A DNA stretch of 64,000 nt, taken from assembly GCF_964340395.1 (NCBI RefSeq), contig NC_135549.1, forward strand, positions 3,808,501 to 3,872,500, given 5' to 3'. The notes under the pieces are model-generated. The model saw only the letters and a program-made list of their open reading frames with translations. It had not been told where the DNA came from and did not search any database. Of the stretch, positions 56,701 through 64,000 are shown in pieces. The first letter of the stretch is position 1, and each line of letters starts with the position of its first letter. The stretch comes from Glandiceps talaboti. Its lineage: Eukaryota > Hemichordata > Enteropneusta > Spengelidae. The position numbers were made by a program, and so were the translations under genes.

Positions 56701-57785
56701 AATCTTTATATTTCACATCAGCTTACATATTGGTAGTTGGATAAGAATATTATTTGGCTGGAGTTCCGGGGCGAGAATAACTAAAAAATGAGCTTAATAT
56801 AGCCTCCAACCTTTTAACATGCAGTCCCTTTGTACTAGAGGGCGACCTGGGGACAGCCAACAAAGCCACTCGCACTAATTGCGCAAACACCATGCTTGGC
56901 AACCGTTAACAACCTCATGCATCACTTGCCACTACCACCTTTCTACGAAAACACGAGTCAGTCGTTTCTTAGAAGCATGCGTACACAATAGTTCACATGT
57001 TTCATTGTACATGTTGTAACCATGTATAAAAACACCACAGACACACCTTGAATATGCAAACAATTCTAAAAACTGAGTACTGTATGAATTGATTGATATG
57101 GATTCAAAATTATGAATGTGTATGACTCCGAAAGCAAATGCAAAAAATCAACAAAATTAATCTCAGGGTACTACCAGAGTAACTCTAACATTATGGGTGT
57201 GGCTAGGTATAAATTTTAGTCATGTCCTACCCATTGAACCCTATATTAGTGAACTAACTATTGCAGATTACCCCAAATCCAGATGTAAATAAAGGAAAAC
57301 GAAATGTGAGTACTATTTAGTTGTTTGTGTACATGTATTTGTTTTTATCGCCACAGGCAGTATAGTTCTAATTGAATCGTCTTGTGTACGTGTACACCAT
57401 AGGGCGCAACGACTTCTCTTTGGCCCCTTCATCGCCACTACAGCCTCGCCAGCCTTGCTAACACTTTGGTACAAAAAGAGACGCAAACTGTATCAATACA
57501 CAACGCAAATTTCAAGAACTATAAGAAAATAAACGTGTCTCCGTTTTTATGTGCTATCCTTAAATAATATGGATGTATGTAGTACAAAGTGAAAGTGATG
57601 TTACATTTACAACAACCTAACTGATCGGTCAGTTGATTCTCATACCGCATTACTTTCAAATTGGTTCCTAAAGTACTCTTGATATGTTTCTAAAACCAAC
57701 TGATATGTCAAAGCAGAATTTTGACGTTACCTGTCACTAGCAAGACAATAAATGAAACCACTATTCGCATCGGAGCTCCTGCCAT
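53616..57785 (-). CDS. Shisa-family single-pass membrane protein with two cysteine-rich domains (complete, 4 exons)
   Basis: Type I membrane adaptor of the Shisa family, whose members act in the ER, endosomes or plasma membrane on receptor maturation and trafficking. Exons are 57731-57785, 54493-54826, 53969-54117 and 53616-53761. All junctions are GT-AG with matching phases (1, 2, 1), giving 684 nt or 227 residues. Residues 1-24 are a signal peptide (MAGAPMRIVVSFIVLLVT in exon 1, cleavage likely at YVTA|DD). Exon 2 encodes two tandem Shisa-like domains, each C-x-GY ... F-x-C ... CCGTLxNKYCC, with the first Cys at 28. Exon 3 encodes the membrane helix (from about 131, LGIIFLIIICVSGVVIAGV) and a Cys cluster (CICICCC) suited to palmitoylation. 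Exon 4 is a Pro/Tyr/Gln-rich tail with PPPQGGYYPPPAPY and a PPGY (PPxY) WW-binding motif. Usual Shisa proteins have one such domain and a CCGxC Cys that here is Leu. Assignment rests on motif order; the subfamily is not fixed. Confidence 0.9.
53969..54117 (-). other. Shisa-like coding exon 3 (membrane helix)
   Basis: Acceptor ttgttttacag|TTTGGG, donor AACTTAG|gtatgt, 149 nt. Transmembrane segment, Cys cluster and a Thr-rich stretch. Confidence 0.92.
54221..54343. repeat. 40-41 bp tandem repeat, three copies, in Shisa-like intron 2
   Basis: Units start GTAACAATAGTA at 54221, 54261 and 54302, each followed by a TCTTAAAGTTCAAG-type block. Confidence 0.9.
54493..54826 (-). other. Shisa-like coding exon 2 (both cysteine-rich domains)
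   Basis: Acceptor tttgtttacag|TCAAC, donor GCGCTGAG|gtaaca, 334 nt. Both six-Cys domains lie in one exon, pointing to internal duplication rather than exon shuffling. Confidence 0.92.
54971..55130. mobile_element. Element related to the MITE-like repeats at 13432 and 60436
   Basis: Starts GGACCGGTCATG with a CCGGCCTGGGGAGGGG block and ends with TAAAACATGATGACCCCCC. Shares the GACCGGTC/GGCCGGTC end and the TAAAACATGACCC block with the other two elements. Ends are less clear than at 13432. It lies in Shisa-like intron 1. Confidence 0.45.
55260..55840. repeat. Diverged tandem duplication in Shisa-like intron 1
   Basis: Two units about 400 bp apart share TCTCCCCCTAGAAGTCCTGG versus TCTCCACTAGAAGATCTGAAG, then GTCAATTTTAAGG versus GGCAATTTTAGG and a TTTTCACGCTT/TTTCACAGCTT end. 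Confidence 0.6.
55970..56320. repeat. Second diverged duplication in Shisa-like intron 1
   Basis: GTGTTTGTTCACTGTGTAC ... ATATTCGGCAATCCAT ... CGGGAAACTATATTTTCAC at about 56042-56125 matches GTGTTTGTCCACTGTTTAC ... ATATTCGACAACCAT ... CGGAAACCATATTTCAC at about 56213-56293. Confidence 0.65.
56387..56422. promoter_or_regulatory. Perfect 36-bp palindrome centred on a CRE (TGACGTCA)
   Basis: The left half TATTACTATACTTCTGAC (56387-56404) is the exact reverse complement of the right half (56405-56422). The central eight bases are the CREB/ATF consensus. A further single copy, ATATTACTGTACTTTGAAGTCA, lies about 60 bp to the right. It sits in the first intron of the Shisa-like gene. Confidence 0.6.
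57731..57785 (-). other. Shisa-like coding exon 1a (signal peptide)
   Basis: ATG at 57785, donor GTGACAG|gtaacg, 55 nt, phase 1. Encodes the hydrophobic signal core. Confidence 0.85.
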
Positions 57786-58709
57786 CTTGTTTTAGTTGAT
57801 CAGACAGGTTACTCAAAATAGATTATGTACAGCGAGTGACGTCACACAACTGAGAGCTAGTTCACCAAAGGTTAGTGGTCTGAGGCAAAGGGGCGGTACA
57901 CATTGTAGTCAAGTCAAAATAGTGAAAAGTGCACCTGTAGATTGTGGTAATCCAATCCTAACGTCAAGGTACATAAAACACTGACATAATCATATCGTAA
58001 TACGCATTGCTCAAAGAACAAAATACCAGAACTAAAAGACTTCTGGTTCTTACAACAGTAACGCTAATATGGAGGCTGCGTGTCGACAAAATATTGAAAT
58101 TGATAGACAGTCTCAGTGTATCATTGCCAATTACATGTACATGTACTTTATAGCAACTCATATCATGATTAACGTGACATGTATGAAATGTTTTGGAAAC
58201 GTATTTCGTGACATAAGAGACTACCACAAGCATGGTATCATTCCTAGTTACCATACTACGTATATACACCCTGCAATAATACTTATGGATGGCGATCAAC
58301 CATACTAGCAACAAGCACCAATTCAAAATGGCGATTCCCATCAACCTAATCTGTTTCTACAAAGATGTATGACATAGAACTGCTTAATAAAACACAATCA
58401 ATATGATTCAATGTTCTGTAGGTGAGTTATCACTAAAACACACAAATTGTAGCTTTATTGCTAATAAATGCCAGTGCACTTGATAGTTCACACCATAACA
58501 TTGTGGTTTGAATGAAATTCGTTAGGTGTGTGTATTTTATTTTGAAAGTATATTTTGATGTTACGACTGAATTGGTTATAACAAATTCAATTGCCCCGAC
58601 ACATACGACATCGGCAAAGGTGAAAAGGTCATTTTGAATGGCTCGTTTCCCATTAACATGTCACTTTTCGCCTTCCGCGATCACCCGGAACACCTGCATA
58701 AATTAAAGC
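57786..58709 (-). other. Region between the two Shisa-like first exons
   Basis: Proximal promoter for exon 1a, or intron if transcription starts at exon 1b. No TATA box seen. Overlapping ORFs on both strands at 57964-58344 have no recognised signature. Confidence 0.45.
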
Positions 58710-58885
58710 AGTAAAGTGTTCTACTCGCCACGACTCTATTTCATTCATTCGGCCATGGCCCTAGCCTGTACAAAGTGAAAGTGAAGTTCTACTAGCGACG
58801 ATTCTATTTCATTCATTCGGCCATGGCCCTAGCCTGCACAAAGTTAAAGTAAAGTGAAGTACTACTAGCCACGACTCTATAACGT
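58710..58885. repeat. 68-73 bp tandem repeat, 2.3 copies
   Basis: Units share CGACTCTATTTCATTCATTC, GGCCATGGCCCTAGCCTG and an AAAGTGAAGT segment. The GGCCATGGCC core is a perfect palindrome. Confidence 0.9.
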
Positions 58886-58992
58886 ATCGTACTATACAAT
58901 ATAGTTTGAATTATACTCAGACTTCTATCTACTAGTAGCATTCTAATGCAAGTAAACAAACACGACAAAGAATTGAAACCCAAACATTACAC

Positions 58993-59047
58993 CTCTCCCA
59001 GAAATTAAAGCGAAGGATATCACCAAGAGCATAAAACCTCCTGCCAT
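58993..59047 (-). CDS. Paralogous alternative first exon (1b) of the Shisa-like gene
   Basis: Minus-strand ATG at 59047 opens MAGGFMLLVISFALISGR and ends GGGAGAG|gtgtaa. It is 55 nt and phase 1, exactly like exon 1a. The 16 bases AACAAGATGGCAGGAG around the ATG are identical in the two exons. Joined to exon 2 (VNYVTADD) it gives a second complete signal peptide in frame. It could be an alternative promoter and first exon, or the remnant of a tandem gene duplication; no second copy of exons 2-4 is visible in the window. Confidence 0.6.
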
Positions 59048-59459
59048 CTTGTTCAGCGTTCTTTAGGTAGGTAGGTAGGTAGGTAATTAAGAAGACTGGA
59101 AAAATGACGTCACATGATATAATGAGACCTTTCTTCTGTGTACAGCAGGCTTCTTCCAACCTTCTCCAGAGAAGTAGCACAATGCAGGATTAGTGAAAAA
59201 AATGAAATTCTGGGTACTCTATAATTATAATAATAATAATACTTTATTATCATATGTAATGTACAATGAAATTTGTTGTGGTTCTGCGAAATAAAAACAC
59301 TCGAGTTAAAATATCATGACAACAACAATATAATTTATACAGATTACTAAAATAAATTAAAGCATGATAAAAATGCAACTGTAATAAAATCAACCTTACA
59401 TTTGTTCTTCTAAGAATATTAAACCAGATGTATCAATTCCTAATATTGTTCAATATACA
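59048..59459. other. Short spacer with (GGTA)n and (AAT)n tracts
   Basis: (GTAG)n at about 59065-59085. (ATA)n followed by ACTTTATTATCATATGTAATG at about 59221-59260, which resembles the 3' tail of a non-LTR element. No gene. Confidence 0.4.
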
Positions 59460-60080
59460 CCATCATTTGGCGGTCGCTATGGGCGTAGTCTTGCTACTAG
59501 GCGTATTTCCATACATTTGTTTGAATGTTTATTCACTTGCCTACCCACCCTGTTGTTATCTTTGTAATATTCATCTTCATTTCACTGTTGCCTAGCGCAT
59601 GGTCATTGTTGCTAGGGCCAGTTTTGTCAAGTTGTCAAATAGCGGATAAACACCTCCACAAACCCCACTAAGTTTCAGTCCCATTCACCATATAGTTTTC
59701 GATATGTTTTTGACCAAAATTGAGATTTTTAGGTCTAATTTTCATACCACTGGTGGGATAATCACAAGCGTTGGTGAAGTTGGTTTGAGACAGGAAAATT
59801 TAGTTTTAGAATTAAAGATTTTTGACCAAAAGACACATTTTAGACCTAATTTGCATATCACTGATGGGATCATCATGTCATGAACAATTCTTCATGTACA
59901 CGCCCCTAAGCACGTTCTCATCAAATTTCAGACCAATCTGCCCAGCAATTTTTGAGTTTAAGAAGGCATTTTTAACCCAAATCACAGACCTGTCATGCGG
60001 TCAGTTTCCTTTGAACAATTCCCCAATTAGGCACCAAAGTAATATCCCCATCAGATACCAAGGCAATCGGTCCGCGGTCT
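59460..60080. repeat. Dispersed repeat copy A (GTTGCTAGGGC family)
   Basis: Carries CATCATTTGGCGGTCGCTAT, then GCCTACCCACCCTGTTGTTA, GTTGCTAGGGCCAG, CCCATTCACCATATAGTTTT, GACCAAAATTGAG and CATGAACAATTCTTCATGTA, in the same order as copy B at 63120-64000. A segment is repeated inside it (CATACCACTGGTGGGATAATC and CATATCACTGATGGGATCATC). Confidence 0.75.
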
Positions 60081-60101
60081 GGTGGTTTTTGACTTTAAGT
60101 T

Positions 60102-60102
<1 letters not shown>

Positions 60103-60159
<57 letters not shown>

Positions 60160-60180
60160 GCACACACACACACACACACC
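60103..60180. repeat. (AC)n dinucleotide array
   Basis: Nearly pure (CA)n with one GCACGC interruption near 60155. Confidence 0.96.
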
Positions 60181-60435
60181 CTATAACAGTACATAAACAC
60201 ATCAGTTCGGTTGTGCTGAAAACATGCATCTAGTGAAATAGAATGTGTGCATATTGATTATGACAAATTACCGTATCATTTCACAGAAATTAATGATTTT
60301 GCATATATTTGATTTATAAATGACACAATAGTTAATAAGGAGTTACTTCATGAGTAAAATCAACAGTACAGTTGTCTCTTTTGGTTTAATCCACACCCAT
60401 CGCTACTTTCTACTTTACGCGTGAATGTGCAGGTA

Positions 60436-61203
60436 AGGGAGCCTTCAGTATTAACAGGGGAGGGCCAGGGAAATCAGGCTCGGAGTGTTGCGTAAAATGT
60501 GACCCTCCGCAATTCCATCATTCTAAAAAGTGGCCTCCCCCAACTTTCTTTCTCTAAAACATGACCCTTCCTGTTAAAGTTCAAACTGTTGGTTAAAATT
60601 TTGTCAGAAATGTAAAAGAACACAAGTCCCAGAATCATTGTAAGGACTTCATCCCACCGCTGCCACCAATTTTGAAAGTTTAAAGCCATTGGTTAATTCC
60701 CACTACTACCGCCCTGTGGATGTGTGTGACGTCACTGCATTAATAAATACCCATGTTTGGATCTCATTGGCTGAGCTGAACGCCTCAACTCCCAACGATT
60801 AGATTGGCACACTTCTGACATTGTTGAGACCAAGGCCATGATTTACACAAGTATCCATAGCATCTCACCAAACTTTTATCGTTTTACACTTGAGAGACCC
60901 ACTCCTCAAACCACAACTGACAATTAATTAATTACATTGCCATTGGTTGTCAGCAGCACTTTGATTGATAAAGGCCAACATCATGGGTACCTAACCCTAA
61001 CCCTAGCCTGAATGGCTGCAATTGGATTTGGAACCAGTGGCAGCGTTGGGATGACAAAAATACCAAAAATAATTGTCCAATGTTAGTAGGCAATACAAAG
61101 AGTCAAAGTAAAATGTGACACTAATTCCCATTTTCAGAAATATGGCCCTCCACTGAGAGTCGATTCTCCAGGCCCTCCCCCATACAAATACTAAAGGCTC
61201 CCT
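60436..61203. mobile_element. Foldback DNA element with about 33-bp terminal inverted repeats
   Basis: The left end AGGGAGCCTTCAGTATTAAC...GGGGAGGGCC (60436-60466) pairs with the right end (61171-61203), whose complement reads AGGGAGCCTTTAGTATTTG...GGGGGAGGGCC. Inner inverted blocks also pair (TCATCCCACCGCTGCCACC near 60652 with GTGGCAGCGTTGGGATGA near 61037). Length about 768 bp. No transposase ORF. It includes a short telomere-like CCTAACCCTAACCCTAG at about 60990. Confidence 0.75.
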
Positions 61204-61676
61204 GACTACACACTGCATACAAACTTGAACTTGTACCAGATCACAAAGAGCACTCAGAAATAGCTCTACAGACAGAGATTTATGGTTCGCCAGTTACCTA
61301 TTAGAACGAGATGGTAACTGTTTTCTTCTCTCCTACTCTCAGACTGGCCTTTATTGTCCAAACTCTTTAAGAAAGTGTTTGACATTTCTGTTATTAAACA
61401 ATGACACAATTAACAATTTTGTATATGTTATCTCCAAAACTGATGAAACACAATAATATCTTGTTCACATATTCTTTATGAAACCCTTGCACATTAATTA
61501 GGCTAGTTTACACAGTAATTAATTTACTTTTCATTATGCATGTACTTGAGTTAAAATTTGTTTTAAAAGTCGAAATAATTCACCAATCAATGCTACATAA
61601 GTGGAGCACTGTGTGATAAGTGTTCAGAAAGTACCAGTCTGAATGATTTGCATATTCAGTTGTTCTTTCAAATGTT
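61204..61676 (-). other. 3' flank of the PRTase-like gene
   Basis: Downstream of the stop on the minus strand. A possible AATAAA signal (minus) lies at about 61350-61355. No other feature. Confidence 0.35.
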
Positions 61677-62293
61677 CTAAATAATACATGCCAGTTGAGA
61701 AATTTCACATCTAGCCTCGTCTTTGAATACACAGCTGACTCTCTTCTCATTTCCAAATTGATATTGCCGTTTTTCAGGCTTATACACATCCCCCTGTACT
61801 ATCTCACAAGACATAGCATTGTATTGTTGGTCACATTTCTCTCCCGTTGTCCAAAACTTGCCTATTGCAAAATGGATAACCCTTGTAACATTACACTTTG
61901 TCAACAGAGTTCGTAAAGACTCAAATGTATTACCATGAGTAATATAATCATCAATAATACAAACTACTCGGTTCTGAAGTGAATTTTGATATGTGGGGTT
62001 AACATGAATGGAGTTGAGATGATTCTCACACAACGTTTGTCTCTTTTCTCGGAACCGCCTATAACGAGATTTGTTCACTTTTATATGTCGTATAAATAAT
62101 GGTCCCTTGGATGGCGGTTGTCCCTTGGGTGGCGGTTGTTCCGCGAGTGGCGGTTGCTCCTCAGATAGTGGTCTTCTCAGTGCACGACAGACGTTCCTTA
62201 TGATAGACTGTAAAATGTCATTCCGTCCTGGTGACGAAGATGGAGCATGTGTCCAAATATCAACTCCACGTAGCTGTGGTTCATGAAATACAC
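61677..62293 (-). other. PRTase-like gene, last exon
   Basis: 617 nt from acceptor to stop. Opens GVFHEPQLRGVDIWTHAPSS, then the Pro-rich linker, then the PRPP-loop region and a C-terminal tail without a recognised motif. Confidence 0.65.
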
Positions 62294-62939
62294 CTGGAAT
62301 ACAAATTCATTCAGAAAAATCATGTTTTGTTAGAGGAAGACTGTTTTGAATATATTCCAACGAAAGAATCTTAATCAGACTACATAATTGTAGTCTAGAG
62401 GCTACCCGTGGCTTTGAGTCATTCTCAACGTCTAGAAGAATCACGGCAGAAGTCATGAACCCCGAACAGTTAGATTGATGTAAACAGTGTAAACGTCCTG
62501 AAATGACAAATGTAACTGTCCACAATAAACGCTAACTTATTCTGAATGGTGTCAATGGCTGTGTAGGTGGCTTTGTTTTAATTTAAAATAAATTTCATTT
62601 CAGCTCCTCTTTCCTATAAACAAGGAATATAATTCAAAGCCACAGATAGCCTCTAGACTAAAATGACTGTGAATTGCCCTTGATAACAAATGTTTATCTT
62701 AATTTTATAAGATGCATCGCTGATTACCAGCAAAGACGTCATTTTTAAGCAGTCCATAGCAGTTACCTGCCAGTATGTGCCAAAGTAAGATATTCTCTAG
62801 CCCAGCTCTAAATTGCTGACCATCCTGTTTCAGGTAGTGCTCGATATCCGCAATCAGAGAATGATCGTTTTCAACCATCTGGGAAAATTTGTAGTTTGCC
62901 GAACACAATGCTAATACAGAAAATGGTCCTTCGTCACAT
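61677..62939 (-). CDS. Phosphoribosyltransferase-like protein, C-terminal part (last two exons)
   Basis: Exons 62728-62939 (212 nt, acceptor cttttcag|ATGTGACG, donor TTTGCTG|gtaatc) and 61677-62293 (617 nt, acceptor gtattccag|GTGTAT, stop TAG at 61677) join in phase 1, giving about 275 residues of the C-terminus. At 61926-61967 the protein reads VVCIIDDYITHGNT. This fits the PRPP-binding motif of type I phosphoribosyltransferases (hydrophobic strand, DD, then T-x-G-x-T). Just before it is ENHLNSIHVNPTYQN, a pattern I associate with bacterial PRTase-like proteins. The first exon segment (CDEGPFSVLALCSANYKFSQM...) is helical and unassigned. Between them is a proline-rich linker with an EQPP/QPPPKG repeat. 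Upstream exons are not found before the right edge. Enzyme activity and substrate are unknown; class assignment rests on one motif and context. Confidence 0.62.
62100..62165 (-). repeat. 18-19 bp in-frame minisatellite in the PRTase-like exon
   Basis: Three plus-strand units around GGCGGTTGTCCCTTGGGT, encoding QPPSKG, QPPPKG and QPPLAE on the minus strand. The linker length is likely to vary between alleles. Confidence 0.75.
62294..62727 (-). other. Intron of the PRTase-like gene
   Basis: 434 bp with gtaatc at the 5' end and gtattccag at the 3' end on the minus strand. CTATAGTCTAGAGGC-type sequence appears near 62390 and 62650 in opposite orientation, a small inverted repeat. Confidence 0.5.
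62728..62939 (-). other. PRTase-like gene, penultimate exon
   Basis: 212 nt entering in phase 2 and leaving in phase 1. Reads CDEGPFSVLALCSANY ... LLKNDVFAG. There is no start codon in frame at the acceptor, so earlier exons must exist. Confidence 0.6.
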
Positions 62940-63119
62940 CTGAAAAGTAGTAAGCATAATTAATTATGCAATGCACACTACAAAATCTAGTTGATTTTTT
63001 GGTAGAATTCTAAATATGCTTTTCATTTATTAATTTCCTTTTGATTGTTGTTTAAAACAACAATAGCGCTAATGGCATTGTACCACAACTGGAAGGTTTG
63101 TGAGAATCTTTTAAACTGT

Positions 63120-64000
63120 TTATCCTCGGGCCTATCCATCCTTGTTTTTACCCATACAATATGCACCATCATTTTAGTGTTGCTATGTGCAGTTTCTTAG
63201 TTGCTAGGTGACTATATATCATTTTCTTATATATTTATCTACTTGCCTAACTACCCCTGTCGTTATCTTTACCATATACACCATCATTGCTGCTATGGGC
63301 GTGGTCTTGTTGCTAAGTAGACATGTATTCACTTGTTTGTATATCCACCCACCTAACCTATCCCGCTGTTATCTTTGCAATATATACAACACTTGGCTGT
63401 TACTATGGGCGTGATCTTGTTGCTAGGATGATTTATTAAATTGTATATATTTCTTGAATATTTATTTATTTGTCCATCCATCCATGTTTTTGTTTTAGCC
63501 ATATATGCCATTATGAGACATGTTTCTGTGTGCGCGTTCATGTTCCTAGGCATGTGTGTGTACATTTTTCGAATGTTTATCCACTTACCTACCCATCCCT
63601 GTTGTTATCATTGCAATATAAGCCATCATTTGGCTGTTGCTAAGGGCTTGCATATTCTTGTTGTTTGGAATGTTTATTCACTTGTCCATCTGATAACGTT
63701 ATTACCTTTACAAAATATACTGTAGTTGGCTGTTGCTAAGGACATAGTAATATTTGCTAGGGTCAGATCTGTCAATATATATGTTGTGAACAATTTCTGT
63801 AGAATAACACCCCTAGAAACCAAATTTAAGCCCAATTCACCATGTGGTTTTCGAGATATGATTTTTAAACCAAAATTGAGGTTTTAATCACTAAAGAGAT
63901 TATCGTGGCATGAACAATCCTTCATCTACACATCAAATAGAACACTCAAACCAAATTTCATGTCATTTTTTGAGTTTGACTTCAGACCCAAAACGCACAT
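63120..64000. repeat. Dispersed repeat copy B with an internal ~112-120 bp tandem array
   Basis: Five to six diverged units (near 63183, 63291, 63403, 63520, 63641 and 63738), each with GTTGCTATGGGCGTGGTC-type sequence, a TTGTTGCTAGG block and CTACCCATCCCTGTTGTTATC. They are followed by a unique tail (GCTAGGGTCAGATCTGTCAA, CCCAATTCACCATGTGGTTT, CATGAACAATCCTTCATC) shared with copy A. It runs off the right edge. Confidence 0.8.

Noticed and set aside
57964-58344. 126-codon minus-strand ORF between the two Shisa-like first exons
   Set aside because: Overlaps an equally open plus-strand ORF, has no motif, and lies in a promoter or intron region.
60990-61008. Telomere-like CCCTAA repeats
   Set aside because: Only about two and a half units inside a transposon-like element; not evidence for a telomere.

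Overview
The window is animal nuclear DNA, most likely from a marine invertebrate; the species cannot be fixed from sequence alone. The genes are spliced with GT-AG introns, the DNA is AT-rich, there is no operon structure, and an unusually large share consists of tetra-, tri- and dinucleotide arrays and foldback elements. Four genes can be supported, three of them with exon-level models assembled here by matching splice sites, phase and family motifs.

Layout. 1-400: a 53-bp minisatellite. 1547-3728 (minus): the 5' part of an MFSD3-like membrane transporter (two exons visible, the rest beyond the left edge), with a foldback element in its next intron. 3729-34165: about 30 kb without a gene I can support, carrying compound microsatellites, a second foldback element (7398-7720), a MITE-like element (13432-13578) and minisatellites. 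34166-34720 (plus): first exon of a probable secreted acidic protein. 34750-52016: gene-poor and microsatellite-rich, including Z-DNA-prone, triplex-prone and hairpin-prone arrays. 52017-52464: a 64-bp minisatellite. 53616-57785 (minus): a complete four-exon Shisa-family gene (227 codons) with two tandem cysteine-rich domains, plus a paralogous alternative first exon at 58993-59047. 59460-60080 and 63120-64000: two copies of one dispersed repeat family. 60436-61203: a foldback DNA element with terminal inverted repeats. 61677-62939 (minus): the last two exons of a phosphoribosyltransferase-like gene that continues upstream.

The genes do not form an evident pathway. The points most worth following up are the alternative signal-peptide exon of the Shisa gene, a perfect 36-bp palindrome centred on a CRE in its first intron, the PRTase-like gene, and the near-identical 27-bp flanking repeat around a foldback element that carries a copy of the MFSD3 splice donor.
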